A stretch of 64,000 bases of DNA from Sphingomonas sp. A2-49 (lineage in GTDB: Bacteria; Pseudomonadota; Alphaproteobacteria; Sphingomonadales; Sphingomonadaceae): contig NZ_JAJLPA010000008.1 of the NCBI RefSeq assembly GCF_025548555.1, positions 62,001-126,000 on the forward strand, written 5' to 3'. The translations under genes and the position numbers were made by a program. Positions 53,700-61,362 of the stretch are shown here, in pieces (the first letter of the stretch is position 1; every line of letters starts with the position of its first letter). Under the pieces are notes generated by a model that was not told the origin of the DNA, ran no database searches, and worked only from the letters and a program-made list of their open reading frames with translations.

Positions 53700-54129
53700 T
53701 CTCGGTCAGCCAGTTGCGGATCGTGTCGCGACCCGGCCCGCTGAGCGCGAGCATGGTCACGCGCCGATCGGTCACGTCGTCGCTGCCGAGCACCAGCCCG
53801 CGATCCTGCAAGAGCTTGATCCAGCGCAGCGCGGTGGTGCGCGGCACGCCAGCGGCGGCGCAGCAGGCGTTGGTGGTGACGGTCGCGCCGTTCAGCCCCT
53901 CCGCGAACAGGAACAGCATGATGTCCATGCCGGGGTTCGCGAACAGCGACGCCTCGAGATGGGTACCGAGTTTTCGGCGGGCGGCGGCGATGCTCCGCGC
54001 CAGTCCCGCAAGTTCGGTATCGATCGCCTGATCCCCTTCGAGGATCGGCGAGACAGTCGCGTCGACGAAGCTGCTGCTACCGGTTTCCCTGCCGATGGCA
54101 GTGGCCTGGTCGCGTAGTCCGGCATCCAT
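53656..54129 (-). CDS. MarR-like winged-helix regulator
   Basis: 157 residues from ATG 54129. The N-terminal part is a helical segment (RSIAAARRKLGTHLEASLF). The winged helix includes TVTTNACCAAAGVPRTTALRWIKLLQDRGLVLGSDDVTDRRVTML in pieces: recognition helix VPRTTALRWIKLLQ and a wing with DVTDRRV, typical of MarR/winged-helix proteins. Target genes are unknown. Divergent inverted repeats nearby may be its sites. In some sphingomonads similar proteins lie near chemotaxis operons. Confidence 0.72.
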   Translation of the reverse strand: MDAGLRDQATAIGRETGSSSFVDATVSPILEGDQAIDTELAGLARSIAAARRKLGTHLEASLFANPGMDIMLFLFAEGLNGATVTTNACCAAAGVPRTTALRWIKLLQDRGLVLGSDDVTDRRVTMLALSGPGRDTIRNWLTEIRALPLQPADHRDR

Positions 54130-54165
54130 TGTGATCGTTGCTCCCGTTACCGCCATACGGCATAA

Positions 54166-54180
54166 TCGGACACGATCCGA
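54166..54180. promoter_or_regulatory. Inverted repeat upstream of the winged-helix gene
   Basis: TCGGA-CACGA-TCCGA, five-base arms, 37 bases before the regulator start. Candidate autoregulatory operator. Confidence 0.35.
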
Positions 54181-54182
54181 AA

Positions 54183-54521
54183 TCAAGCCGCCTCATCGAT
54201 CTCCGGCTCGGTCGGCCACCCCTCGCGGCGGTAGCGCCCGAGCGCCGACCGGATGCTAGCGCTAAGTGCTTCGAGTGTCACGACCTCCAGTCGCCGATCG
54301 GTCGGCGCCGGCGACCGGAGCAGGTCGGCGATGGCGATCTGCGCCTGGGTGATGCGGTCGATGTCCTGCAGACTGTGCATGTGATGGCGCAGCGTCTCCG
54401 GCCGCGCCGCCAGGTCGAAGGCGAGGTCGGCGAGCCATCCGGTGATCGCCACCAGTTCGTCCGCCAGCGCATGCGCCAGCGCCGGCTCGACGCCGGCGGT
54501 CGTCTGGCCGGGTGCGGGCAT
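54183..54521 (-). CDS. Small helical protein with CheZ-like motif
   Basis: 112 residues. The start ATG overlaps the stop of the upstream cheB-like gene (ATGA), so it is the last gene of the chemotaxis operon. Nearly all helix. Residues 51-60 read LQDIDRITQA; the D55-x3-Q59 pattern recalls the catalytic D-x3-Q of the CheY-P phosphatase CheZ (DLTGQ). No CheZ, CheX, CheC or FliY is otherwise visible in the operon. Function is unproven; the resemblance is by motif only. Confidence 0.7.
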   Translation of the reverse strand: MPAPGQTTAGVEPALAHALADELVAITGWLADLAFDLAARPETLRHHMHSLQDIDRITQAQIAIADLLRSPAPTDRRLEVVTLEALSASIRSALGRYRREGWPTEPEIDEAA

Positions 54522-55531
54522 CACCGGCTGCACAGTTTCAGCAGGCTGCGCGACAGCTGGTCGGCGGGCACCGGCTGCGTCGCGATGCGGCGCGACAGGA
54601 CGAACCCGTCGGCGCGGTTCTCGGCGGGCACGATGCAATAGCTGCCGCCCGCCTGCAACGCGCGCACGCCGGCGTCGCCGTCCTCGCCGTCGGCCCCCAG
54701 CAGCAGGCCGACCGCCTCCGCCCCCGCCGCCCTGGCGATCGAGGCGAACAGGATCGAGATCGACGGCCGTTCGCCCGCGACCGGATCGCGCGGCAACAGG
54801 CGCAGCGTGCCGTTCGGCCAGCCGTCGACGACGACGTGATGCTCGCCCGGCGGCGCGAGATAGATCGTCCCCTGTTCGATCGCCATGCCGTCGGCAGCGA
54901 GCACGATCCGCGGCGCGATCTCGGCCGCCAGCTTGTCGATCATCGTCCCGGCGAGCCCGGCGCCCAGATGCTGGACGACGATCGTCGGCGGGCAATTGGC
55001 GGGGAAGCTGCCGAACAGGTCGAACAGCGCCTGCGTCGCCGCCGCCTCGCCGCCGATGCCCAGGATCCGGCCGTTCCAGTCGATCGGTCCCGCCGCGACC
55101 GCCTTCGCCGCGCCCGCGCCCTTCACCGCCGCGCCCTTGGCGGCCTTGATCCGCTTGCCGAGCTTGGCGAGGATCTTGTCGAATTCCGCGGCGACCGCGA
55201 CCTTGGGCTTGGGGAAACAGTCGATCGCGCCCAGCCGCAGCGCCTCGACCGACGCCTCGGCCCCCGCCTCGGTCCGGGTCGAGAACATGATGACCGGCAT
55301 CGGCCGCTTTTCCATCAGCTCCGCCAGATAGTCGATGCCGCTCATCCCCGGCATCTCGACGTCCAGCGTCATGACGTCGGGGTGCAACTGGTCGCGCATC
55401 GCGCGGGCTTCGTCGGCGCCGTCGGCGGACCCGACCACGACGACGCCCGGAATCCGTTCCAGCGCCCCCGACAGCAGCGCGCGCATGGTGAGCGAATCAT
55501 CGACGACGAGAACCTTGACGGGGGCGGCCAT
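54521..55531 (-). CDS. CheB-like protein lacking the catalytic serine
   Basis: 336 residues. The receiver domain is intact (VVDDSLTM, phospho-acceptor D57 in TLDVEMPG, Lys in PKPK). In the C-terminal methylesterase domain the active-site IGxSTGG reads IGGEAAAT: Glu162 stands where the nucleophilic Ser should be and the TGG is AAA. The His (H188 in VVQHLG) and Asp (D284 in GADGEDG) remain. It is therefore unlikely to hydrolyse methyl esters and may be a regulatory decoy or a receiver-controlled adaptor. Compare the intact CheB at 57013. Confidence 0.9.
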   Translation of the reverse strand: MAAPVKVLVVDDSLTMRALLSGALERIPGVVVVGSADGADEARAMRDQLHPDVMTLDVEMPGMSGIDYLAELMEKRPMPVIMFSTRTEAGAEASVEALRLGAIDCFPKPKVAVAAEFDKILAKLGKRIKAAKGAAVKGAGAAKAVAAGPIDWNGRILGIGGEAAATQALFDLFGSFPANCPPTIVVQHLGAGLAGTMIDKLAAEIAPRIVLAADGMAIEQGTIYLAPPGEHHVVVDGWPNGTLRLLPRDPVAGERPSISILFASIARAAGAEAVGLLLGADGEDGDAGVRALQAGGSYCIVPAENRADGFVLSRRIATQPVPADQLSRSLLKLCSR

Positions 55532-55584
55532 GGCCAGACTTCCTTGGTAAAACGATGGGGATGGTAGGGGCGGGACGTCCCGGG

Positions 55585-56028
55585 TCAGGCCGCGTCGGCG
55601 AGCGCGGCGCCGGTATCGACCAGCCGTTCGAGCGCCAGCACCAGCACCAGCCGGTCGTCGATCGTCGCCAGTCCTTCGAGGAAGTGCGCGGCCGGCGTCT
55701 CGCCGATGTCGGGCAGCGGCTGCATGCCGTCGTCGGGCACGGTGACGATGTCGTTGACCGCGTCGACGATCAGGCCCTGCAACTGGTCGCCGATCCGCAC
55801 GACGATGATGACATGGCGCGCGGAGGGATCGGTCATCCCCCAGCCGAGCCGGTGGCTGAGGTCGAGCACCGGCAGCACGACGCCGCGCAGGTTGACGACG
55901 CCGCGGACGTGCGGCGGCACGTTGGGCAGCGGGGTGGCGGGCGACCAGGCGCGGATCTCGCGAATCGCCATGATGTCGACGCCGAGGACCTGTTCGCCGA
56001 TCTGGAAGGTGATGAGCTGACGGGGCAT
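55585..56028 (-). CDS. cheW: Chemotaxis coupling protein CheW
   Basis: 147 residues. Links MCPs to CheA. CheW fold motifs: QLITFQIGEQVLGVDIMAIREI, NVPPHVRGVVNLRGVVLPVLDL, IGDQLQGLIVDAVNDIVTV and a C-terminal LATIDDRLVLVLALERL. Start ATG 56028 behind AGGAG. Lies 54 bases before the cheB-like gene. Confidence 0.95.
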   Translation of the reverse strand: MPRQLITFQIGEQVLGVDIMAIREIRAWSPATPLPNVPPHVRGVVNLRGVVLPVLDLSHRLGWGMTDPSARHVIIVVRIGDQLQGLIVDAVNDIVTVPDDGMQPLPDIGETPAAHFLEGLATIDDRLVLVLALERLVDTGAALADAA

Positions 56029-56048
56029 GGGAAAACTCCTGGAAGCGA

Positions 56049-56414
56049 TCAGTGAAGGACGCGGCGGATGGCCGCGGCGAGCTTGTCGGGGTGGAAGGGC
56101 TTGACGATCCAGCCGGTCGCGCCGGCGGAGCGCGCGCGCTGCTTCTTCTCGTCCGAACTCTCGGTGGTCAGCACCAGGATCGGCAGGTTGCGCAGCCGGT
56201 CCTGCTCGCGCACGCGCTCGATCAGGCCGAAACCGTCGAGCCGCGGCATGTTGATGTCGGTGATGAGCAGGTCGGGCTCGGCGCCATCGAGCCGCTCGAG
56301 CGCATGGACGCCGTCCTCGGCTTCCAGCACCTTGTAGCCGAGGTCGGTCAGCGCGGCCTTCAGCAGCATGCGCATGCTGGGCGAATCGTCCACGGTCATG
56401 ATCGTGCTCTGCAC
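56049..56414 (-). CDS. cheY: Response regulator CheY
   Basis: 121-residue receiver domain with no output domain. TVDDSPSMR acidic pair, phospho-acceptor in LLITDINMPRLDG, Thr in VLTTESSDEKKQ and Lys in IVKPFHPDKL. Start GTG 56414 has AAGGA six bases upstream and gives normal CheY length; ATG 56456, overlapping the cheD stop, would add 14 unlike residues. It controls the flagellar switch when phosphorylated by CheA. Confidence 0.92.
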   Translation of the reverse strand: MQSTIMTVDDSPSMRMLLKAALTDLGYKVLEAEDGVHALERLDGAEPDLLITDINMPRLDGFGLIERVREQDRLRNLPILVLTTESSDEKKQRARSAGATGWIVKPFHPDKLAAAIRRVLH

Positions 56415-56455
56415 GGGCGTTCCTTCGTTGCGGGGAGGGGGGAGAGACGGGCTCA

Positions 56456-57016
56456 TCAGAAGAATTCGACGTCGCCGCCGGCGTCGACGACCGGCGCGGG
56501 GGGGCGGACGATCCGCGGCGGCTCGACCGGGCGGTCGCTGGCGATGCGGCAGCGCGCGAGGCCCAGCGTCGGGCGGAACTCGACCCGGCGCGCGCCATGG
56601 CCGCCGACGTCCTCGCCGACCAGTGCGATCCGCTCGTCACGCAGGAAACGCCGCGCGAACAGCGCGTTGGTCGCGCCGATGTCGCGGAAACCGTCGCGCA
56701 GCGAGGCGCCGCCATAGATCCGCGCCTTCAGGTTGGATCGCGTCGCGCCCATCGCCATCATCGCGTTGATGAGCACTTCCATCGCATAGACGCCGTAGCG
56801 TTGCAGCGAGCGGACGTCGGTTTCGCCGCTGCCGGGTTCGGCGAGCAGGAAGTGGTTTAGCCCGCCGACCTTCGCGACCGGATCGAACAGGCAGGCGGAG
56901 ATGCAGCTGCCGAGGACCGTCGTCAGGATGACGCCGGGATCGTCCGATACGCGCGTCTCGCCCTGCATGATCGTCACGCGGGTCAGCCCGTCGGCGGCGC
57001 GGGGCAGCGCGCTCAT
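56456..57016 (-). CDS. cheD: Chemoreceptor deamidase CheD
   Basis: 186 residues. Deamidates glutamines of MCPs. The catalytic Cys-His-Thr are visible: Cys in TTVLGSCISACLFDP, His in GGLNHFLLAEPG and Thr in ETDVRSLQRYG. The basic KARIYGGASL follows. Overlaps the cheB stop by four bases (ATGA). The C-terminal 30 residues are proline-rich and nonstandard. Confidence 0.93.
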   Translation of the reverse strand: MSALPRAADGLTRVTIMQGETRVSDDPGVILTTVLGSCISACLFDPVAKVGGLNHFLLAEPGSGETDVRSLQRYGVYAMEVLINAMMAMGATRSNLKARIYGGASLRDGFRDIGATNALFARRFLRDERIALVGEDVGGHGARRVEFRPTLGLARCRIASDRPVEPPRIVRPPAPVVDAGGDVEFF

Positions 57017-58050
57017 GCCCGGCACTCCGCCATCAGCCGCGCCGCGATCCGCGACAGCGGCAGCTGCGCGGTCACCGCGCCGATCTGGTGCGCCGCGGCG
57101 GGCATGCCGTAGACGACGCAGCTGTCCTCGTCCTGTCCGATCGTCATCGCGCCGGTATCCTTCATGGTCTTGAGGCCCTGGGCACCGTCCGCGCCCATGC
57201 CGGTCAGGATCGCGCCGACCGCTGACGCGCCCGCCCAGCGCGCCACCGACAGGAACAGGCGGTCGACCGAGGGCCGGTGGCCGCTCATCTTGTCGTCGGC
57301 GACCAGCCGGCAGCGGCGCAGCGTCCCGCCGGTGATCTCGGTATGATGCGATCCGCCGGGCGCGACATAGACGTGGCCGACCTCCAGCGGCGCACCCGAT
57401 CGCGCCACCGACACCTGCGGCGCGGACAGTCGGTCGAGCCGCGCCGCGAAGGTCGGGACGTAGGTTTCGGGCATGTGCTGGACGATCACCGTCGGCGGGC
57501 AGTTGGCGGGGAAGCCGGACAGCAGCTCGATCAGCGTCTCGACCCCGCCGGTCGACGATCCGATCGCGATCATCGCATCGGCGCGCGGCACAAAGTCGCC
57601 GGTCGCGCGCGCCGGCGCGACGAAGCGCGGGCGGACGCGGCTCTTCGCGGCGGCCTTGACCAGCCGGGCGAGGTCGTCGCCCAGCGCGCCGCCATGGCCC
57701 GGGCGGGGCTTTTCGTAACAGTCGAACGCGCCCAGTTCGAGCGCGCGGATCGACGCCTCCGCACCGCGTCCGGTCAGCGTCGACAGCATCACCACCGGCA
57801 TCGGGCGCAGGCGCATGATGCGCTCGAGGAAATCGAGCCCGTTCATCCCCGGCATCTCGACGTCGAGCGTGACGACGTCGGGGTTGAGCGCCTTTATCAT
57901 CTCGCGCGCGGCATGCGGCCCGTCGGCGGCGCCGACGATCGCGATGCCGGGATCGCGCGACAGCGTGTGCGTCACCATCGCGCGCATCGTCGCCGAATCG
58001 TCCACCACCAGCACGCGCACGGGCGCCGACACGGGGCTGTAGGCGGTCAT
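57013..58050 (-). CDS. cheB: Chemotaxis methylesterase CheB
   Basis: 345 residues. Receiver domain (VVDDSATM, D63 in TLDVEMPG) joined to an intact methylesterase with Ser166 in IAIGSSTGG, His192 in VIVQHMPE and Asp288 in TGMGADGAQG. Removes methyl groups from MCP glutamates for adaptation. Overlaps cheR by four bases and cheD by four bases. It is the active counterpart of the CheB-like protein at 54521. Confidence 0.96.
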   Translation of the reverse strand: MTAYSPVSAPVRVLVVDDSATMRAMVTHTLSRDPGIAIVGAADGPHAAREMIKALNPDVVTLDVEMPGMNGLDFLERIMRLRPMPVVMLSTLTGRGAEASIRALELGAFDCYEKPRPGHGGALGDDLARLVKAAAKSRVRPRFVAPARATGDFVPRADAMIAIGSSTGGVETLIELLSGFPANCPPTVIVQHMPETYVPTFAARLDRLSAPQVSVARSGAPLEVGHVYVAPGGSHHTEITGGTLRRCRLVADDKMSGHRPSVDRLFLSVARWAGASAVGAILTGMGADGAQGLKTMKDTGAMTIGQDEDSCVVYGMPAAAHQIGAVTAQLPLSRIAARLMAECRA

Positions 58051-58907
58051 GCCGATACCTTCTGGAACGTGGTGCGGCCGACGCAGGTGAAGCGCGGCGC
58101 GACCGAGGCGGACAGCCGCTCGGAATGGCCGATGTACAGGAAGCCGCCGGGTGCGAGGCAGTCGGCGAGCCGTGCCTGCAACCGTTCCTTGGTCGGATCG
58201 TCAAAGTAGATCATGACGTTGCGACAGAAGATCGCATCGAACGTGCCGCGCATCGGCCAGTCTTCGAGCAGGTTGAGCTTGCGGAAGGCGACGCGGTCGC
58301 GGACCAGCGGATGCACCTCGGCGCCCTCGGCGGTCCGCTGCACCCAGGTCGCGCGCAGCGATTGCGGGATGCCCGACACGGTCTCCGGTGAATAGCGTCC
58401 CGCCTTCGCCGCGGCGAGGATGTCGGTGGACAGGTCGGTCGCGAGGATGCGCAGGTCGGTGCGCGACAGGCGCTGGCCGTTGCCGCGATCCTTGCCGAAC
58501 ATCGCCATCAGCAGCGAATAGGGTTCCTCGCCGCTCGAACAGGCCGCCGACCAGATCCGGACCTTGCCGCGGGCCGCGAGGCGCTGGTCGAGCGCAGGCC
58601 AGGCGTTTTCGAGGAAATGGTCGAAATGGTGCGATTCGCGAAAGAAGCTGGTGTGGTTGGTGGTCAGCGCATCGATCGCACGGGTGCGCTCGGCGGGATC
58701 GCGCTCGATCAGCGCGATATAGTCGGCGAACCGGGTCAGCCCGCACGCCCGCACGCGCGGCGCCAGCCGGCCATAGACGAGCTGCATCTTGCCCGCCGGC
58801 ATCAGGATGCCGGCCTCGGCATAGACGAAGGCGCCGATCGCTTCGTGATCGCTGGCGTCGAAGTGGAATTCCTGTGCGCGCGCCGGCGCCTTCAGCGCGA
58901 CGCTCAT
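58047..58907 (-). CDS. cheR: Chemoreceptor methyltransferase CheR
   Basis: 286 residues. Methylates MCPs with SAM. N-terminal helical domain, then the Rossmann domain with TTNHTSFFRESHHF, WSAACSSGEEPYSLLM, ATDLSTDILAAA, FDAIFCRNVMIYF and GGFLYIGHSE. Both MCPs here end in a W-x2-F pentapeptide that could dock CheR. Its start overlaps cheA's stop (ATGA). Confidence 0.96.
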   Translation of the reverse strand: MSVALKAPARAQEFHFDASDHEAIGAFVYAEAGILMPAGKMQLVYGRLAPRVRACGLTRFADYIALIERDPAERTRAIDALTTNHTSFFRESHHFDHFLENAWPALDQRLAARGKVRIWSAACSSGEEPYSLLMAMFGKDRGNGQRLSRTDLRILATDLSTDILAAAKAGRYSPETVSGIPQSLRATWVQRTAEGAEVHPLVRDRVAFRKLNLLEDWPMRGTFDAIFCRNVMIYFDDPTKERLQARLADCLAPGGFLYIGHSERLSASVAPRFTCVGRTTFQKVSA

Positions 58908-61021
58908 GCGGCGAGGCCCAGCGGCGCCGCGGCCAGCCGCGGGTCGCGCCGCCAGCGCGAGATCAGCGCATCGACGTCGAGGATCAGCGCGACGCGGCCG
59001 TCACCCAGGATGGTGGCGCCGGCAAGTCCCGGGATCGCCTCGTAATTCGCCTCCAGGCTCTTCACGACGACTTGGCGCTGGTCCTGGATCGAATCGACCA
59101 TCAGCACCGCCTGGCCGGTGTCCGATTCGACCACGATCAGGACCGCCTGCGACGGATCGGCCTGCGCGCCGTGGATGCCGAGCTGTTCGGCGACGCGGTG
59201 GACGGGGACATAGGCGCCGCGCACGTCGAGCAGCGAGGCGGTCGGGCCGAGCACCTTCACCCCGTCCTGGTCGGGGCGCAGGCTCTCGACGATATGGCCG
59301 AGCGGGATGACGAAGGTCTGGTCGCCGACGGTGACGATCATACCGTCGAGCACCGCCAGCGTGAGGGGCAGCGACAGCGCGAAGCTGGAGCCGGAACCGA
59401 GGTTGGAATTGATGCCGATCCGCCCGCCGAGCGCCTGCACGTTCTTGCGGACGACGTCCATGCCGACGCCGCGGCCGGAGATGTTGGACACGGTCGCCGC
59501 GGTCGAGAAGCCGGGCGCGAAGATCAGATTGTCGATCTCCTCGTCGCTCAGGATCGCATCGGCGGCGACGATGCCGCGCTCCACCGCCTTGGCGCGCACG
59601 CGCTTGCGGTCGATGCCGCGGCCGTCGTCGGCGACGGTGATGACGATGCGTCCCGAATGATGCGCGGCGGACAGCGTCACCACGCCCTCTTCGGGCTTGC
59701 CCGCCGCGAGCCGGTCGGCGGGGGTTTCGAGGCCGTGATCGACCGCGTTGCGGATCAGGTGCGTCAACGGCTCGCCGATGCGCTCGACGACGGTCTTGTC
59801 GACCTCCGTCATCTCGCCGACGATGTCGAGGCGGACGCGCTTGCCGGTTTCCAGCTCCAGCTCGCGGATGATGCGCGGCACGCGGCTGAACACCGTCTTC
59901 ATCGGCTGCGCGCGGATCGCCATCGTCGATTCCTGCAATTCGCGCGTCAGGTGGTCGAGGTCGGTCAGCTCGCTGAGGCCGCCGAGCGCATGCTCCGACA
60001 GGCGCTGCGCCAGCATCGCCTGGGTTATGACCAGCTCGCCGACGAGGTTGACCAGCCGGTCGAGCTTGTCGAGGTCGACACGGATCGTCTGCGCGGGCGG
60101 CGGCACCGCGGCGCGCGGGGTGGCCGTCTCGGTCGCGACCGGCGGCAGGATCGTGGCGACGGCGACCGGTTCCGGCGTCGTGGCCATCGGCGGCGGCGCC
60201 GGTGCGGGTTCGTCGAGCAGGTCGACGATCGCGCCGCCTTCGTCGTCCGCTGCGGCGCCGGGTGCGCCGATCCGCGTCAGCGTCAGCGCACAATCGTCCA
60301 TGAATTCGAAGATCGCGCGAATGTCGTCCTCGGCGACGGTGCCGGGGATCACCGCGGTCCAGCCGAGATACGACCGGTCGGGCCGCAGCGCGTCGAGCGC
60401 GGGCAGCCGCGACGTGTCGGCGGCCAGGATCTCGCCGTCGAGCAGGGTCAGTTCGCGCACCAGCAGCAGCGGGTCGCCGCCGTTGTCGAGCGCATCGGGG
60501 CCGGGCACGAAGCGCACCTGCCAGTCGCCGCCGCCGCCCGCCGGCGCGGCGACGGGTTCCTCGCAGAGCGCGAACAGATCGTCGAAGCCGTCGCCACCGG
60601 TCACCGCCGGCGTCGCCGCGATCGCCGTCGGTGCCGCAGCCGCCGCCGGCGTCGAGGCGGCGACCAGCCGGGCCAGCATCGCGCCGTCGGCGGGGGCGTC
60701 GCCACCGTCGCGCGCCGCCGCGACATGGTCGGCGAGCATGTCGAACGCCCCGACGATCGTGCCGAGCAGGTCCGACGTCAGCGCCAGCGTGCCGTTGCGC
60801 ACCAGGTCGAGCAGCGTTTCGTATTCGTGCGTGAACGCCTGCAGCCGTTCGTGGCCGAACGCGCCCGCGCCGCCCTTGATCGAATGCACCGAGCGGAAGA
60901 TCGTGTTGATCGTCTCCGGATCGTCGCCGCCCTGCCGGATCGCGGCGAAGCTCGCCTCCATCGTGGCCAGCCCCTCGTCGCATTCCTGGAAGAAGATCTG
61001 CTGGATCTCGTCGAGGTTCAT
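58904..61021 (-). CDS. cheA: Chemotaxis histidine kinase CheA
   Basis: 705 residues from ATG 61021; ATG 61024 would add one residue. Hpt domain with phospho-His46 in SVHSIKGGAGAFG, a variable Ala/Pro-rich P2 region (about 130-320), the dimerisation domain RVDLDKLDRLVNLVGELVITQ, ATPase boxes (HLIRNAVDHGLE, DDGRGID, FSTAATVSNISGRGVGMDVV) and a C-terminal CheW-like P5 domain. Phosphorylates CheY and both CheB proteins. Eleven bases behind the STAS gene. Confidence 0.96.
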   Translation of the reverse strand: MNLDEIQQIFFQECDEGLATMEASFAAIRQGGDDPETINTIFRSVHSIKGGAGAFGHERLQAFTHEYETLLDLVRNGTLALTSDLLGTIVGAFDMLADHVAAARDGGDAPADGAMLARLVAASTPAAAAAPTAIAATPAVTGGDGFDDLFALCEEPVAAPAGGGGDWQVRFVPGPDALDNGGDPLLLVRELTLLDGEILAADTSRLPALDALRPDRSYLGWTAVIPGTVAEDDIRAIFEFMDDCALTLTRIGAPGAAADDEGGAIVDLLDEPAPAPPPMATTPEPVAVATILPPVATETATPRAAVPPPAQTIRVDLDKLDRLVNLVGELVITQAMLAQRLSEHALGGLSELTDLDHLTRELQESTMAIRAQPMKTVFSRVPRIIRELELETGKRVRLDIVGEMTEVDKTVVERIGEPLTHLIRNAVDHGLETPADRLAAGKPEEGVVTLSAAHHSGRIVITVADDGRGIDRKRVRAKAVERGIVAADAILSDEEIDNLIFAPGFSTAATVSNISGRGVGMDVVRKNVQALGGRIGINSNLGSGSSFALSLPLTLAVLDGMIVTVGDQTFVIPLGHIVESLRPDQDGVKVLGPTASLLDVRGAYVPVHRVAEQLGIHGAQADPSQAVLIVVESDTGQAVLMVDSIQDQRQVVVKSLEANYEAIPGLAGATILGDGRVALILDVDALISRWRRDPRLAAAPLGLAA

Positions 61022-61032
61022 CATGGTGCCTT

Positions 61033-61320
61033 TCAGACGACGGGATCGAGCGCGGCGTCGAGCCGGGCGAGCAGGATCATGCGGGTCAGCGCCTCGCTGG
61101 GGCGGTAGAAGCGAAAGCCGATGCCCGCCGCCACCGCGCTGGCGCGCGCACTCGCCAGCACCTGGAGGCAGGCCTGGCCGATCCGCACGACCTCGCTGCC
61201 GTCGAGGTGCAGCGGCTCGCCCCGCCCGATCCGGGCCAGCAGCGCATCGCGCAGCGGACCGGCGGCGGTCGTGTCGAGCGTCGCCGGGAGCAGGTGGGAC
61301 GAGGGTGGTTGGACGGACAT
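61033..61320 (-). CDS. STAS-domain protein in the chemotaxis operon
   Basis: 95-residue single STAS domain (LDGSEVVRIGQACLQVLASAR). The site that is phosphorylated in SpoIIAA-type anti-anti-sigma factors (DSSG) reads GQAC, so the switch Ser is absent and regulation by a serine kinase is unlikely. Small STAS proteins occur in several chemotaxis operons, perhaps as array adaptors. Located between an MCP and cheA on the same strand. Confidence 0.85.
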   Translation of the reverse strand: MSVQPPSSHLLPATLDTTAAGPLRDALLARIGRGEPLHLDGSEVVRIGQACLQVLASARASAVAAGIGFRFYRPSEALTRMILLARLDAALDPVV

Positions 61321-61362
61321 GCGGGATTCGACTTTCGTTGCGGCGGTGCGGCGGTGCGGGGC

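Noticed and set aside
54085..54102. CTACCGGTTTCC resembles part of the uronate operator
   Set aside because: Inside the winged-helix coding sequence, lacks the TGACA half and is not near a promoter.
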